The position numbers and the translations under genes are program-made. This document shows, piece after piece, positions 46,971 through 59,675 of a stretch of 64,000 bases of DNA. Below the pieces are notes generated by a model. That model was not told the origin of the DNA. It worked only from the letters and a program-made list of their open reading frames with translations, and made no database searches. How positions within the stretch are numbered: the stretch's first letter is position 1; every line of letters begins with the position of its first letter. The DNA is from Taudactylus pleione. Lineage: Eukaryota > Chordata > Amphibia > Anura > Myobatrachidae. The stretch is from the NCBI GenBank assembly GCA_031769625.1, contig JAUIMM010002020.1, forward strand, positions 124,001 to 188,000. The letters run 5' to 3'.

Positions 46971-49178
46971 AAGAGAAAACAGCAATTGCTCATTTTAGGC
47001 CAAAATGCATTGAAAGCAATGGAACCAACAAAAGCGCATACTTTGTGTTATCTCCTCTTGTAGCAAACACATGCAGCTCAAAATTTCACTGGATGTGTTG
47101 AAGACCAAGACCCACAAATGTGATGTGAAATGGTTTTTCTCCCATATTGCGTTTAAGAGAAAACAGCAATTGCACGTTTTAGGCCAAAATGCATTGAAAG
47201 CAATGGAAACAGCAAAAGCGCATACTTTGTGTTATCTCCTCTTGTAGCAAACACAGACAGCTCAAAATTTCACTGGATGTGTTGAAGACCAATACCCACA
47301 AATGTGATGTGAAATGGTTTTTCTCCCATGTTGCGTTTAAGAGAAAACAGCAAATGCACGTTTTAGGCCAAAATGCATTGAAAGCAATGGAAACAACAAA
47401 AGCGCATACTTTGTGTTATCTTCTCTTGTAGCAAACACAGGCAGCTCAAAATTTCACTGGATGTGTTGAAGACCAAGACCAACAAATGTGATGTGAAATG
47501 GTTTTTCTCCCATGTTGCGTTTAAGAGAAAACAGCAAATGCACGTTTTAGGCCAAAATGCTTTGAAAGCAATGGAAACAACAAAAGCGCATACTTTGTGT
47601 TATCTCCACTTGTAGCAAACACAGACAGCTCAAAATTTCACTGGATGTGTTGAAGACCAATACCCACAACTGTGATGTGAAATGGTTTTTCTCCCATGTT
47701 GCGTTTAAGAGAAAACAGCAATTGCTCGTTTTAGGCCAAAATGCATTGAAAGCAATGGAAACAACAAAAGTGCATACTTTGTGTTATCTCCTCTTGTAGC
47801 AAACACAGACAGCTCAAAATTTCACTGGATGTGTTGAAGACCAAGACCAACAAATGTGATGTGAAATGGTTTTTCTCCCATGTTGCGTTTAAGAGAAAAC
47901 AGCAAATGCACGTTTTAGGCCAAAATGCATTGAAAGCAATGGAAACAACAAAAGCGCATACTTTGTGTTATCTTCTCTTGTAGCAAACACAGACAGCTCA
48001 AAATTTCACTGGATGTGTTGAAGACCAAGACCAACAAATGTGATGTGAAATGGTTTTTCTCCCATGTTGCGTTTAAGAGAAAACAGCAAATGCACGTTTT
48101 AGGCCAAAATGCTTTGAAAGCAATGGAAACAACAAAAGCGCATACTTTGTGTTATCTCCACTTGTAGCAAACACAGACAGCTCAAAATTTCACTGGATGT
48201 GTTGAAGACCAATACCCACAAATGTGATGTGAAATGGTTTTTCTCCCATGTTGCGTTTAAGAGAAAACAGCAATTGCTCGTTTTAGGCCAAAATGCATTG
48301 AAAGCAATGGAAACAACAAAAGTGCATACTTTGTGTTATCTCCTCTTGTAGCAAACACAGGCAGCTCAAAATTTCACTGGATGTGTTGAAGACCAAGACC
48401 AACAAATGTGATGTGAAATGGTTTTTCTCCCATGTTGCGTTTAAGAGAAAACAGCAAATGCACATTTTAGGCCAAAATGCATTGAAAGCAATGGAAACAA
48501 CAAAAGCGCATACTTTGTGTTATCTTCTCTTGTAGCAAACACAGGCAGCTCAAAATTTCACTGGATGTGTTGAAGACCAAGACCAACAAATGTGATGTGA
48601 AATGGTTTTTCTCCCATGTTGCGTTTAAGAGAAAACAGCAAATGCACGTTTTAGGCCAAAATGCTTTGAAAGCAATGGAAACAACAAAAGCGCATACTTT
48701 GTGTTATCTCCACTTGTAGCAAACACAGACAGCTCAAAATTTCACTGGATGTGTTGAAGACCAATACCCACAAATGTGATGTGAAATGGTTTTTCTCCCA
48801 TGTTGCGTTTAAGAGAAAACAGCAATTGCTCGTTTTAGGCCAAAATGCATTGAAAGCAATGGAAACAACAAAAGTGCATACTTTGTGTTATCTCCTCTTG
48901 TAGCAAACACAGACAGCTCAAAATTTCACTGGATGTGTTGAAGACCAAGACCAACAAATGTGATGTGAAATGGTTTTTCTCCCATGTTGGGTTTAAGAGA
49001 AAACAGCAAATGCACGTTTTAGGCCAAAATGCATTGAAAGCAATGAAAACAACAAAAGCGCATACTTTGTGTTATCTCCTCTTGTAGCAAACACAGACAG
49101 CTCAAAATTTCACTGGATGTGTTGAAGACCAAGACCCACAAATGTGATGTGAAATGGTTTTTCTCCCATGTTGCGTTT
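46971..49178 (+). repeat. 12-mer higher-order repeat with nested trimers (2208 bp)
   Basis: Order is: caattgctca unit, caattgcacg unit with gaaacagc, then three rounds of [class A with tcttctcttg, gcttt unit with ctccac, class B with aaagtgcat], then a class A gaaaac unit. The first gcttt unit carries cacaactgtg at 47665-47674. Equivalent to 54707-56915. Private changes are acatgcag near 47070, cacattttagg near 48471 and gttgggttt near 48986. Confidence 0.91.
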
Positions 49179-50281
49179 AAGAGAAAACAGCAATTGCTCG
49201 TTTTAGGCCAAAATGCATTGAAAGCAATGAAAACAACAAAAGCGCATACTTTGTGTTATCTCCTCTTGTAGCAAACACAGACAGCTCAAAATTTCACTGG
49301 ATGTGTTGAAGACCAAGACCAACAAATGTGATGTGAAATGGTTTTTCTCCCATGTTGCGTTTAAGAGAAAACAGCAAATGCACGTTTTAGGCCAAAATGC
49401 ATTGAAAGCAATGGAAACAACAAAAGTGCATACGTTGTGTTATCTCCTCTTGTAGCAAACACGGACAGCTCAAAATTTCACTGGATGTGTTGAAGACCAA
49501 GACCAACAAATGTGATGTGAAATGGTTTTTCCCCCATGTTGCGTTTAAGAGAAAACAGCAAATGCACGTTTTAGGCCAAAATGCATTGAAAGCAATGGAA
49601 ACAACAAAAGCGCATACTTTGTGTTATCTCCTCTTGTAGCAAACACAGACAGCTCAAAATTTCACTGGATGTGTTGAAGACCAATACCCACAAATGTGAT
49701 GTGAAATGGTTTTTCTCCCATGTTGCGTTTAAGAGAAAACAGCAAATGCACGTTTTAGGCCAAAATGCATTGAAAGCAATGGAAACAACAAAAGCGCATA
49801 CTTTGTGTTATCTCCTCTTGTAGCAAACACAGACAGCTCAAAATTTCACTGGATGTGTTGAAGACCAAGACCCACAAATGTGATGTGAAATGTTTTTCTC
49901 CCATGTTGCGTTTAAGAGAAAACAGCAATTGCTCATTTTAGGCCAAAATGCATTGAAAGCAATGGAACCAACAAAAGCGCACACTTTGTGTTATCTCCTC
50001 TTGTAGCAAACACAGGCAGCTCAAAATTTCACTGGATGTGTTGAAGACCAAGACCAACAAATGTGATGTGAAATGGTTTTTCTCCCATGTTGCGTTTAAG
50101 AGAAAACAGCAAATGCACGTTTTAGGCCAAAATGCATTGAAAGCAATGAAAACAACAAAAGCGCATACTTTGTGTTATCTCCTCTTGTAGCAAACACAGA
50201 CAGCTCAAAATTTCACTGGATGTGTTGAAGACCAAGACCCACAAATGTGATGTGAAATGGTTTTTCTCCCATGTTGCGTTT
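49179..50281 (+). repeat. Six linking monomers
   Basis: They combine pieces of the 11-mer family (class B gaaaac unit, aaagtgcatacg/acacggac unit, ttcccccatg near 49530) with two plain class A units, a caattgctca unit with gcgcacac near 49978, and a gaaaac unit. One T or G is missing at 49891-49897 (aaatgtttttctccc). The last four resemble 60044-60594, which carries the same deletion. Confidence 0.82.
49891..49900 (+). other. 1-bp deletion, aaatgtttttctccc
   Basis: One base is missing from the GG-T5 junction. The same form occurs at 60202-60213 in a similar monomer series, 56 monomers away. Confidence 0.84.
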
Positions 50282-52673
50282 AAGAGAAAACAGCAATTGC
50301 TCGTTTTAGGCCAAAATGCATTGAAAGCAATGGAACCAACAAAAGCGCATACTTTGTGTTATCTCCACTTGTAGCAAACACAGACAGCTCAAAATTTCAC
50401 TGGATGTGTTGAAGACCAAGACCCACAAATGTGATGTGAAATGGTTTTTCTCCCAAGTTGCGTTTAAGAGAAAACAGCAATTGCTCGTTTTAGGCCAAAA
50501 TGCATTGAAAGCAATGGAAACAAGAAAAGCGCATACTTTGTGTTATCTCCTCTTGTAGCAAACACAGACAGCTCAAAATTTCACTGGATGTGTTGAAGAC
50601 TAATACCCACAAATGTGATGTGAAATGGTTTTTCTCCCATGTTGCGTTTAAGAGAAAACAGCAATTGCTCGTTTTAGGCCAAAATGCATTGAAAGCAATG
50701 GAAACAAGAAAAGCGCTTACTTTGTGTTATCTCCTCTTGTAGCAAACACAGACAGCTCAAAATTTCACTGGATGTGTTGAAGACTAAGACCAACAAATGT
50801 GATGTGAAATGGTTTTTCTCCCATGTTGCGTTTAAGAGAAAACAGCAAATGCACGTTTTAGGCCAAAATGCATTGAAAGCAATGAAAACAACAAAAGCGC
50901 ATACTTTGTGTTATCTCCTCTTGTAGCAAACACAGACAGCTCAAAATTTCATTGGATGTGTTGAAGACCAAGACCCACAAATGTGATGTGAAATGGTTTT
51001 TCTCCCATGTTGCGTTTAAGAGAAAACAGCAAATGCACGTTTTAGGCCAAAATGCATTGAAAGCAATGGAAACAACAAAAGCGCATACGTTGTGTTATCT
51101 CCTCTTGTAGCAAACACAGACAGCTCAAAATTTCACTGGATGTGTTGAAGACCAAGACCCACAAATGTGATGTGAAATGGTTTTTCTCCCATGTTGCGTT
51201 TAAGAGAAAACAGCAAATGCACGTTTTAGGCCAAAATGCATTGAAAGCAATGGAAACAACAAAAGCGCATACTTTGTGTTATCTTCTCTTGTAGCAAACA
51301 CAGGTAGCTCAAAATTTCACTGGATGTGTTGAAGACCAAGACCAACAAATGTGATGTGAAATGGTTTTTCTCCCATGTTGCGTTTAAGAGAAAACAGCAA
51401 ATGCACGTTTTAGGCCAAAATGCATTGAAAGCAATGGAAACAACAAAAGCGCATACTTTGTGTTATCTTCTCTTGTAGCAAACACAGGCAGCTCAAAATT
51501 TCACTGGATGTGTTGAAGACCAAGACCAACAAATGTGATGTGAAATGGTTTTTCTCCCATGTTGCATTTAAGAGAAAACAGCAAATGCACGTTTTAGGCC
51601 AAAATGCTTTGAAAGCAATGGAAACAGCAAAAGCGCATACTTTGTGTTATCTCCACTTGTAGCAAACACAGACAGCTCAAAATTTCACTGGATGTGTTGA
51701 AGACCAAGACCCACAAATGTGATGTGAAATGGTTTTTCTCCCATGTTGCGTTTAAGAGAAAACAGCAATTGCTCGTTTTAGGCCAAAATGCATTGAAAGC
51801 AATGGAACCAACAAAAGCGCATACTTTGTGTTATCTCCTCTTGTAGCAAACACAGACAGCTCAAAATTTCACTGGATGTGTTGAAGACCAAGACCCACAA
51901 ATGTGATGTGAAATGGTTTTTCTCCCATGTTGCGTTTAAGAGAAAACAGCAATTGCACGTTTTAGGCCAAAATGCATTGAAAGCAATGGAAACAACAAAA
52001 GCGCATACTTTGTGTTATCTCCTCTTGTAGCAAACACAGGCAGCTCAAAATTTCACTGGATGTGTTGAAGACCAAGACCCACAAATGTGATGTGAAATGG
52101 TTTTTCTCCCATGTTGCGTTTAAGAGAAAACAGCAATTGCACGTTTTAGGCCAAAATGCATTGAAAGCAATGGAAACAACAAAAGCGCATACTTTGTGTT
52201 ATCTCCTCTTGTAGCAAACACAGGCAGCTCAAAATTTCACTGGATGTGTTGAAGACCAAGACCCACAAATGTGATGTGAAATGGTTTTTCTCCCATGTTG
52301 CGTTTAAGAGAAAACAGCAAATGCACGTTTTAGGCCAAAATGCATTGAAAGCAATGGAAACAACAAAAGCGCATACTTTGTGTTATCTGCTCTTGTAGCA
52401 AACACAGACAGCTCAAAATTTCACTGGATGTGTTGAAGACCAATACCCACAAATGTGATGTGAAATGGTTTTTCTCCCATGTTGCGTTTAAGAGAAAACA
52501 GCAAATGCACGTTTTAGGCCAAAATGCATTGAAAGCAATGAAAACAACAAAAGCGCATACTTTGTGTTATCTCCTCTTGTAGCAAACACAGACAGCTCAA
52601 AATTTCACTGGATGTGTTGAAGACCAAGACCCACAAATGTGATGTGAAATGGTTTTTCTCCCATGTTGCGTTT
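50282..52673 (+). repeat. Copy of the 14-mer family, 13 monomers (2392 bp)
   Basis: Repeats the monomer order of 37387-39593: a ctccac unit, cccaag near 50454, gactaatac near 50607, gcttac near 50715, ttcattgg near 50949, then on to the gaaaac unit before a 193-bp monomer. It has the full gaagaccaagacc near 51520, so it lacks the 1-bp deletion of the 37-42 kb copies. It also has one extra caattgcacg monomer near 52126. It is therefore a sister lineage, not a recent copy. Confidence 0.88.
51754..51937 (+). repeat. Reference monomer, class B (184 bp)
   Basis: Class B differs from class A mainly in two short windows. Positions 13-22 read caattgctcg instead of caaatgcacg, and positions 52-58 often read gaaccaa instead of gaaacaa. 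The rest is the same unit. Related subclasses carry caattgcacg, caattgcaag or caattgctca at 13-22. Another subclass, in the class A background, has gctttg for gcattg at 37-42 and ctccac for ctcctc at 82-87. These linked markers are what make the higher-order repeats readable. Class A and class B units are interspersed throughout the array without strict alternation. Confidence 0.93.
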
Positions 52674-52866
52674 AAGAGAAAACAGCAAATGCACGTTTTA
52701 GGCCAAAATGCATTGAAAGCAATGGAAACAACAAAAGCGCATACAGCGCATACGTTGTGATATCTCCTCTTGTAGCAAACACAGACAGCTCAAAATTTCA
52801 CTGGATGTGTTGAAGACCAAGACCCACAAATGTGATGTGAAATGGTTTTTCTCCCATGTTGCGTTT
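52674..52866 (+). repeat. 193-bp monomer 7 (variant)
   Basis: Second copy of agcgcatac at 52745, followed by gttgtgata instead of tttgtgata, a private T to G change that adds a CpG. It is 57 monomers from the previous 193-bp unit. Confidence 0.93.
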
Positions 52867-54706
52867 AAGAGAAAACAGCAAATGCACGTTTTAGGCCAAA
52901 ATGCTTTGAAAGCAATGGAAACAACAAAAGCGCATACTTTGTGTTATCTCCTCTTGTAGCAAACACAGACAGCTCAAAATTTCACTGGATGTGTTGAAGA
53001 CCAAGACCCACAAATGTGATGTGAAATGGTTTTTCTCCCATGTTGCGTTTAAGAGAAAACAGCAATTGCTCGTTTTAGGCCAAAATGCATTGAAAGCAAT
53101 GGAACCAACAAAAGCGCATACTTTGTGTTATCTCCACTTGTAGCAAACACAGACAGCTCAAAATTTCACTGGATGTGTTGAAGACCAAGACCCACAAATG
53201 TGATGTGAAATGGTTTTTCTCCCAAGTTGCGTTTAAGAGAAAACAGCAATTGCTCGTTTTAGGCCAAAATGCATTGAAAGCAATGGAAACAAGAAAAGCG
53301 CATACTTTGTGTTATCTCCTCTTGTAGCAAACACAGACAGCTCAAAATTTCACTGGATGTGTTGAAGACTAATACCCACAAATGTGATGTGAAATGGTTT
53401 TTCTCCCATGTTGCGTTTAAGAGAAAACAGCAATTGCTCGTTTTAGGCCAAAATGCATTGAAAGCAATGGAAACAAGAAAAGCGCTTACTTTGTGTTATC
53501 TCCTCTTGTAGCAAACACAGACAGCTCAAAATTTCACTGGATGTGTTGAAGACTAAGACCAACAAATGTGATGTGAAATGGTTTTTCTCCCATGTTGCGT
53601 TTAAGAGAAAACAGCAAATGCACGTTTTAGGCCAAAATGCATTGAAAGCAATGAAAACAACAAAAGCGCATACTTTGTGTTATCTCCTCTTGTAGCAAAC
53701 ACAGACAGCTCAAAATTTCACTGGATGTGTTGAAGACCAAGACCCACAAATGTGATGTGAAATGGTTTTTCTCCCATGTTGCGTTTAAGAGAAAACAGCA
53801 AATGCACGTTTTAGGCCAAAATGCATTGAAAGCAATGGAAACAACAAAAGCGCATACTTTGTGTTATCTTCTCTTGTAGCAAACACAGGCAGCTCAAAAT
53901 TTCACTGGATGTGTTGAAGACCAAGACCAACAAATGTGATGTGAAATGGTTTTTCTCCCATGTTGCATTTAAGAGAAAACAGCAAATGCACGTTTTAGGC
54001 CAAAATGCTTTGAAAGCAATGGAAACAGCAAAAGCGCATACTTTGTGATATCTCCTCTTGTAGCAAACACAGACAGCTCAAAATTTCACTGGATGTGTTG
54101 AAGACCAAGACCCACAAATGTGATGTGAAATGGTTTTTCTCCCATGTTGCGTTTAAGAGAAAACAGCAATTGCTCGTTTTAGGCCAAAATGCATTGAAAG
54201 CAATGGAAACAGCAAAAGCGCATACTTTGTGTTATCTCCACTTGTAGCAAACACAGACAGCTCAAAATTTCACTGGATGTGTTGAAGACCAAGACCCACA
54301 AATGTGATGTGAAATGGTTTTTCTCCCATGTTGCGTTTAAGAGAAAACAGCAATTGCTCGTTTTAGGCCAAAATGCATTGAAAGCAATGGAAACAACAAA
54401 AGTGCATACTTTGTGTTATCTCCTCTTGTAGCAAACACAGACAGCTCAAAATTTCACTGGATGTGTTGAAGACCAAGACCAACAAATGTGATGTGAAATG
54501 GTTTTTCTCCCATGTTGGGTTTAAGAGAAAACAGCAAATGCACGTTTTAGGCCAAAATGCATTGAAAGCAATGAAAACATCAAAAGCGCATACTTTGTGT
54601 TATCTCCTCTTGTAGCAAACACAGACAGCTCAAAATTTCACTGGATGTGTTGAAGACCAAGACCAACAAATGTGATGTGAAATGGTTTTTCTCCCATGTT
54701 GCGTTT
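52674..54706 (+). repeat. 193-bp unit and ten monomers mixing 14-mer and 11-mer families
   Basis: Starts like the 14-mer unit (193-bp monomer, ctccac unit, cccaag near 53223, gactaatac, gcttac near 53483). It then passes into 11-mer family order (gcttt with tttgtgata near 54005-54047, gaaacagc class B, aaagtgcat class B, gttgggttt near 54515 followed by gaaaacatc near 54580). The second monomer is a gcttt type where the 14-mer units have gcatt. Confidence 0.85.
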
Positions 54707-55074
54707 AAGAGAAAACAGCAATTGCTCATTTTAGGCCAAAATGCATTGAAAGCAATGGAACCAACAAAAGCGCATACTTTGTGTTATCTCCTCTTGTAGC
54801 AAACACAGGCAGCTCAAAATTTCACTGGATGTGTTGAAGACCAAGACCCACAAATGTGATGTGAAATGGTTTTTCTCCCATATTGCGTTTAAGAGAAAAC
54901 AGCAATTGCACGTTTTAGGCCAAAATGCATTGAAAGCAATGGAAACAGCAAAAGCGCATACTTTGTGTTATCTCCTCTTGTAGCAAACACAGACAGCTCA
55001 AAATTTCACTGGATGTGTTGAAGACCAATACCCACAAATGTGATGTGAAATGGTTTTTCTCCCATGTTGCGTTT

Positions 55075-56731
55075 AAGAGAAAACAGCAAATGCACGTTTT
55101 AGGCCAAAATGCATTGAAAGCAATGGAAACAACAAAAGCGCATACTTTGTGTTATCTTCTCTTGTAGCAAACACAGGCAGCTCAAAATTTCACTGGATGT
55201 GTTGAAGACCAAGACCAACAAATGTGATGTGAAATGGTTTTTCTCCCATGTTGCGTTTAAGAGAAAACAGCAAATGCACGTTTTAGGCCAAAATGCTTTG
55301 AAAGCAATGGAAACAACAAAAGCGCATACTTTGTGTTATCTCCACTTGTAGCAAACACAGACAGCTCAAAATTTCACTGGATGTGTTGAAGACCAATACC
55401 CACAACTGTGATGTGAAATGGTTTTTCTCCCATGTTGCGTTTAAGAGAAAACAGCAATTGCTCGTTTTAGGCCAAAATGCATTGAAAGCAATGGAAACAA
55501 CAAAAGTGCATACTTTGTGTTATCTCCTCTTGTAGCAAACACAGACAGCTCAAAATTTCACTGGATGTGTTGAAGACCAAGACCAACAAATGTGATGTGA
55601 AATGGTTTTTTCTCCCATGTTGCGTTTAAGAGAAAACAGCAAATGCACGTTTTAGGCCAAAATGCATTGAAAGCAATGGAAACAACAAAAGCGCATACTT
55701 TGTGTTATCTTCTCTTGTAGCAAACACAGACAGCTCAAAATTTCACTGGATGTGTTGAAGACCAAGACCAACAAATGTGATGTGAAATGGTTTTTCTCCC
55801 ATGTTGCGTTTAAGAGAAAACAGCAAATGCACGTTTTAGGCCAAAATGCTTTGAAAGCAATGGAAACAACAAAAGCGCATACTTTGTGTTATCTCCACTT
55901 GTAGCAAACACAGACAGCTCAAAATTTCACTGGATGTGTTGAAGACCAATACCCACAAATGTGATGTGAAATGGTTTTTCTCCCATGTTGCGTTTAAGAG
56001 AAAACAGCAATTGCTCGTTTTAGGCCAAAATGCATTGAAAGCAATGGAAACAACAAAAGTGCATACTTTGTGTTATCTCCTCTTGTAGCAAACACAGGCA
56101 GCTCAAAATTTCACTGGATGTGTTGAAGACCAAGACCAACAAATGTGATGTGAAATGGTTTTTCTCCCATGTTGCGTTTAAGAGAAAACAGCAAATGCAC
56201 GTTTTAGGCCAAAATGCATTGAAAGCAATGGAAACAACAAAAGCGCATACTTTGTGTTATCTTCTCTTGTAGCAAACACAGGCAGCTCAAAATTTCACTG
56301 GATGTGTTGAAGACCAAGACCAACAAATGTGATGTGAAATGGTTTTTCTCCCATGTTGCGTTTAAGAGAAAACAGCAAATGCACGTTTTATGCCAAAATG
56401 CTTTGAAAGCAATGGAAACAACAAAAGCGCATACTTTGTGTTATCTCCACTTGTAGCAAACACAGACAGCTCAAAATTTCACTGGATGTGTTGAAGACCA
56501 AGACCCACAAATGTGATGTGAAATGGTTTTTCTCCCATGTTGCGTTTAAGAGAAAACAGCAATTGCTCGTTTTAGGCCAAAATGCATTGAAAGCAATGGA
56601 AACAACAAAAGTGCATACTTTGTGTTATCTCCTCTTGTAGCAAACACAGACAGCTCAAAATTTCACTGGATGTGTTGAAGACCAAGACCAACAAATGTGA
56701 TGTGAAATGGTTTTTCTCCCATGTTGCGTTT
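55075..56731 (+). repeat. Nested trimer repeat, three rounds of 552 bp
   Basis: Three successive trimers start at 55075, 55628 and 56180. Each holds a class A monomer with tcttctcttg, a gcttt monomer with ctccac, and a class B monomer with aaagtgcat. Rounds differ in a few marks: cacaactgtg in round 1, aggc in the class B unit of round 2, and gttttatgcc in round 3. A 552-bp repeat inside a 2208-bp repeat inside the array shows at least three levels of tandem amplification. Confidence 0.9.
55606..55611 (+). other. 1-bp insertion in a T tract (T6)
   Basis: Six Ts stand where the monomer has five. This makes the 54707 unit 2209 bp. The matching site in the next unit (near 57816) has five, so it is private to this copy. 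Confidence 0.85.
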
Positions 56732-56915
56732 AAGAGAAAACAGCAAATGCACGTTTTAGGCCAAAATGCATTGAAAGCAATGAAAACAACAAAAGCGCAT
56801 ACTTTGTGTTATCTCCTCTTGTAGCAAACACAGACAGCTCAAAATTTCACTGGATGTGTTGAAGACCAAGACCCACAAATGTGATGTGAAATGGTTTTTC
56901 TCCCATGTTGCGTTT

Positions 56916-59675
56916 AAGAGAAAACAGCAATTGCTCATTTTAGGCCAAAATGCATTGAAAGCAATGGAACCAACAAAAGCGCATACTTTGTGTTATCTCC
57001 TCTTGTAGCAAACACAGGCAGCTCAAAATTTCACTGGATGTGTTGAAGACCAAGACCCACAAATGTGATGTGAAATGGTTTTTCTCCCATATTGCGTTTA
57101 AGAGAAAACAGCAATTGCACGTTTTAGGCCAAAATGCATTGAAAGCAATGGAAACAGCAAAAGCGCATACTTTGTGTTATCTCCTCTTGTAGCAAACACA
57201 GACAGCTCAAAATTTCACTGGATGTGTTGAAGACCAATACCCACAAATGTGATGTGAAATGGTTTTTCTCCCATGTTGCGTTTAAGAGAAAACAGCAAAT
57301 GCACGTTTTAGGCCAAAATGCATTGAAAGCAATGGAAACAACAAAAGCGCATACTTTGTGTTATCTTCTCTTGTAGCAAACACAGGCAGCTCAAAATTTC
57401 ACTGGATGTGTTGAAGACCAAGACCAACAAATGTGATGTGAAATGGTTTTTCTCCCATGTTGCGTTTAAGAGAAAACAGCAAATGCACGTTTTAGGCCAA
57501 AATGCTTTGAAAGCAATGGAAACAACAAAAGCGCATACTTTGTGTTATCTCCACTTGTAGCAAACACAGACAGCTCAAAATTTCACTGGATGTGTTGAAG
57601 ACCAATACCCACAACTGTGATGTGAAATGGTTTTTCTCCCATGTTGCGTTTAAGAGAAAACAGCAATTGCTCGTTTTAGGCCAAAATGCATTGAAAGCAA
57701 TGGAAACAACAAAAGTGCATACTTTGTGTTATCTCCTCTTGTAGCAAACACAGACAGCTCAAAATTTCACTGGATGTGTTGAAGACCAAGACCAACAAAT
57801 GTGATGTGAAATGGTTTTTCTCCCATGTTGCGTTTAAGAGAAAACAGCAAATGCACGTTTTAGGCCAAAATGCATTGAAAGCAATGGAAACAACAAAAGC
57901 GCATACTTTGTGTTATCTTCTCTTGTAGCAAACACAGACAGCTCAAAATTTCACTGGATGTGTTGAAGACCAAGACCAACAAATGTGATGTGAAATGGTT
58001 TTTCTCCCATGTTGCGTTTAAGAGAAAACAGCAAATGCACGTTTTAGGCCAAAATGCTTTGAAAGCAATGGAAACAACAAAAGCGCATACTTTGTGTTAT
58101 CTCCACTTGTAGCAAACACAGACAGCTCAAAATTTCACTGGATGTGTTGAAGACCAATACCCACAAATGTGATGTGAAATGGTTTTTCTCCCATGTTGCG
58201 TTTAAGAGAAAACAGCAATTGCTCGTTTTAGGCCAAAATGCATTGAAAGCAATGGAAACAACAAAAGTGCATACTTTGTGTTATCTCCTCTTGTAGCAAA
58301 CACAGGCAGCTCAAAATTTCACTGGATGTGTTGAAGACCAAGACCAACAAATGTGATGTGAAATGGTTTTTCTCCCATGTTGCGTTTAAGAGAAAACAGC
58401 AAATGCACGTTTTAGGCCAAAATGCATTGAAAGCAATGGAAACAACAAAAGCGCATACTTTGTGTTATCTTCTCTTGTAGCAAACACAGGCAGCTCAAAA
58501 TTTCACTGGATGTGTTGAAGACCAAGACCAACAAATGTGATGTGAAATGGTTTTTCTCCCATGTTGCGTTTAAGAGAAAACAGCAAATGCACGTTTTATG
58601 CCAAAATGCTTTGAAAGCAATGGAAACAACAAAAGCGCATACTTTGTGTTATCTCCACTTGTAGCAAACACAGACAGCTCAAAATTTCACTGGATGTGTT
58701 GAAGACCAATACCCACAAATGTGATGTGAAATGGTTTTTCTCCCATGTTGCGTTTAAGAGAAAACAGCAATTGCTCGTTTTAGGCCAAAATGCATTGAAA
58801 GCAATGGAAACAACAAAAGTGCATACTTTGTGTTATCTCCTCTTGTAGCAAACACAGACAGCTCAAAATTTCACTGGATGTGTTGAAGACCAAGACCAAC
58901 AAATGTGATGTGAAATGGTTTTTCTCCCATGTTGCGTTTAAGAGAAAACAGCAAATGCACGTTTTAGGCCAAAATGCTTTGAAAGCAATGGAAACAACAA
59001 AAGCGCATACTTTGTGTTATCTCCACTTGTAGCAAACACAGACAGCTCAAAATTTCACTGGATGTGTTGAAGACCAATACCCACAAATGTGATGTGAAAT
59101 GGTTTTTCTCCCATGTTGCGTTTAAGAGAAAACAGCAATTGCTTGTTTTAGGCCAAAATGCATTGAAAGCAATGGAAACAACAAAAGTGCATACTTTGTG
59201 TTATCTCCTCTTGTAGCAAACACAGACAGCTCAAAATTTCACTGGATGTGTTGAAGACCAAGACCAACAAATGTGATGTGAAATGTTTTTTCTCCCATGT
59301 TGCGTTTAAGAGAAAACAGCAAATGCACGTTTTAGGCCAAAATGCAATGAAAGCAATGGAAACAACAAAAGCGCATACTTTGTGTTATCTTCTCTTGTAG
59401 CAAACACAGGCAGCTCAAAATTTCACTGGATGTGTTGAAGACCAAGACCAACAAATGTGATGTGAAATGGTTTTTCTCCCATGTTGCGTTTAAGAGAAAA
59501 CAGCAAATGCACGTTTTAGGCCAAAATGCATTGAAAGCAATGAAAACAACAAGAGCGCATACTTTGTGTTATCTCCTCTTGTAGCAAACACAGACAGCTC
59601 AAAATTTCACTGGATGTGTTGAAGACCAAGACCCACAAATGTGATGTGAAATGGTTTTTCTCCCATGTTGCGTTT
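56916..59675 (+). repeat. 15-mer variant of the 12-mer family (2760 bp)
   Basis: Repeats 54707-56915 through its three trimers (cacaactgtg at 57610-57619, gttttatgcc near 58593). It then adds a gcttt unit near 58948 and a class B unit with gcttgtttt near 59144 before two class A units. The penultimate one reads gcaatgaaag near 59343, and its left boundary has aaatgttttttctccc near 59281. The total is exactly 15 x 184 bp. Confidence 0.9.

Larger units (their letters stand above)
54707..56915 (+). repeat. 12-mer higher-order repeat with nested trimers (2209 bp)
   Basis: Same order as 46971-49178. It is 2209 bp because of one extra T in the tract at 55606-55611. Markers are cacaactgtg at 55401-55410 and gttttatgcc near 56385-56394. 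Both recur 2208-2209 bp downstream in the next unit. Confidence 0.92.
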
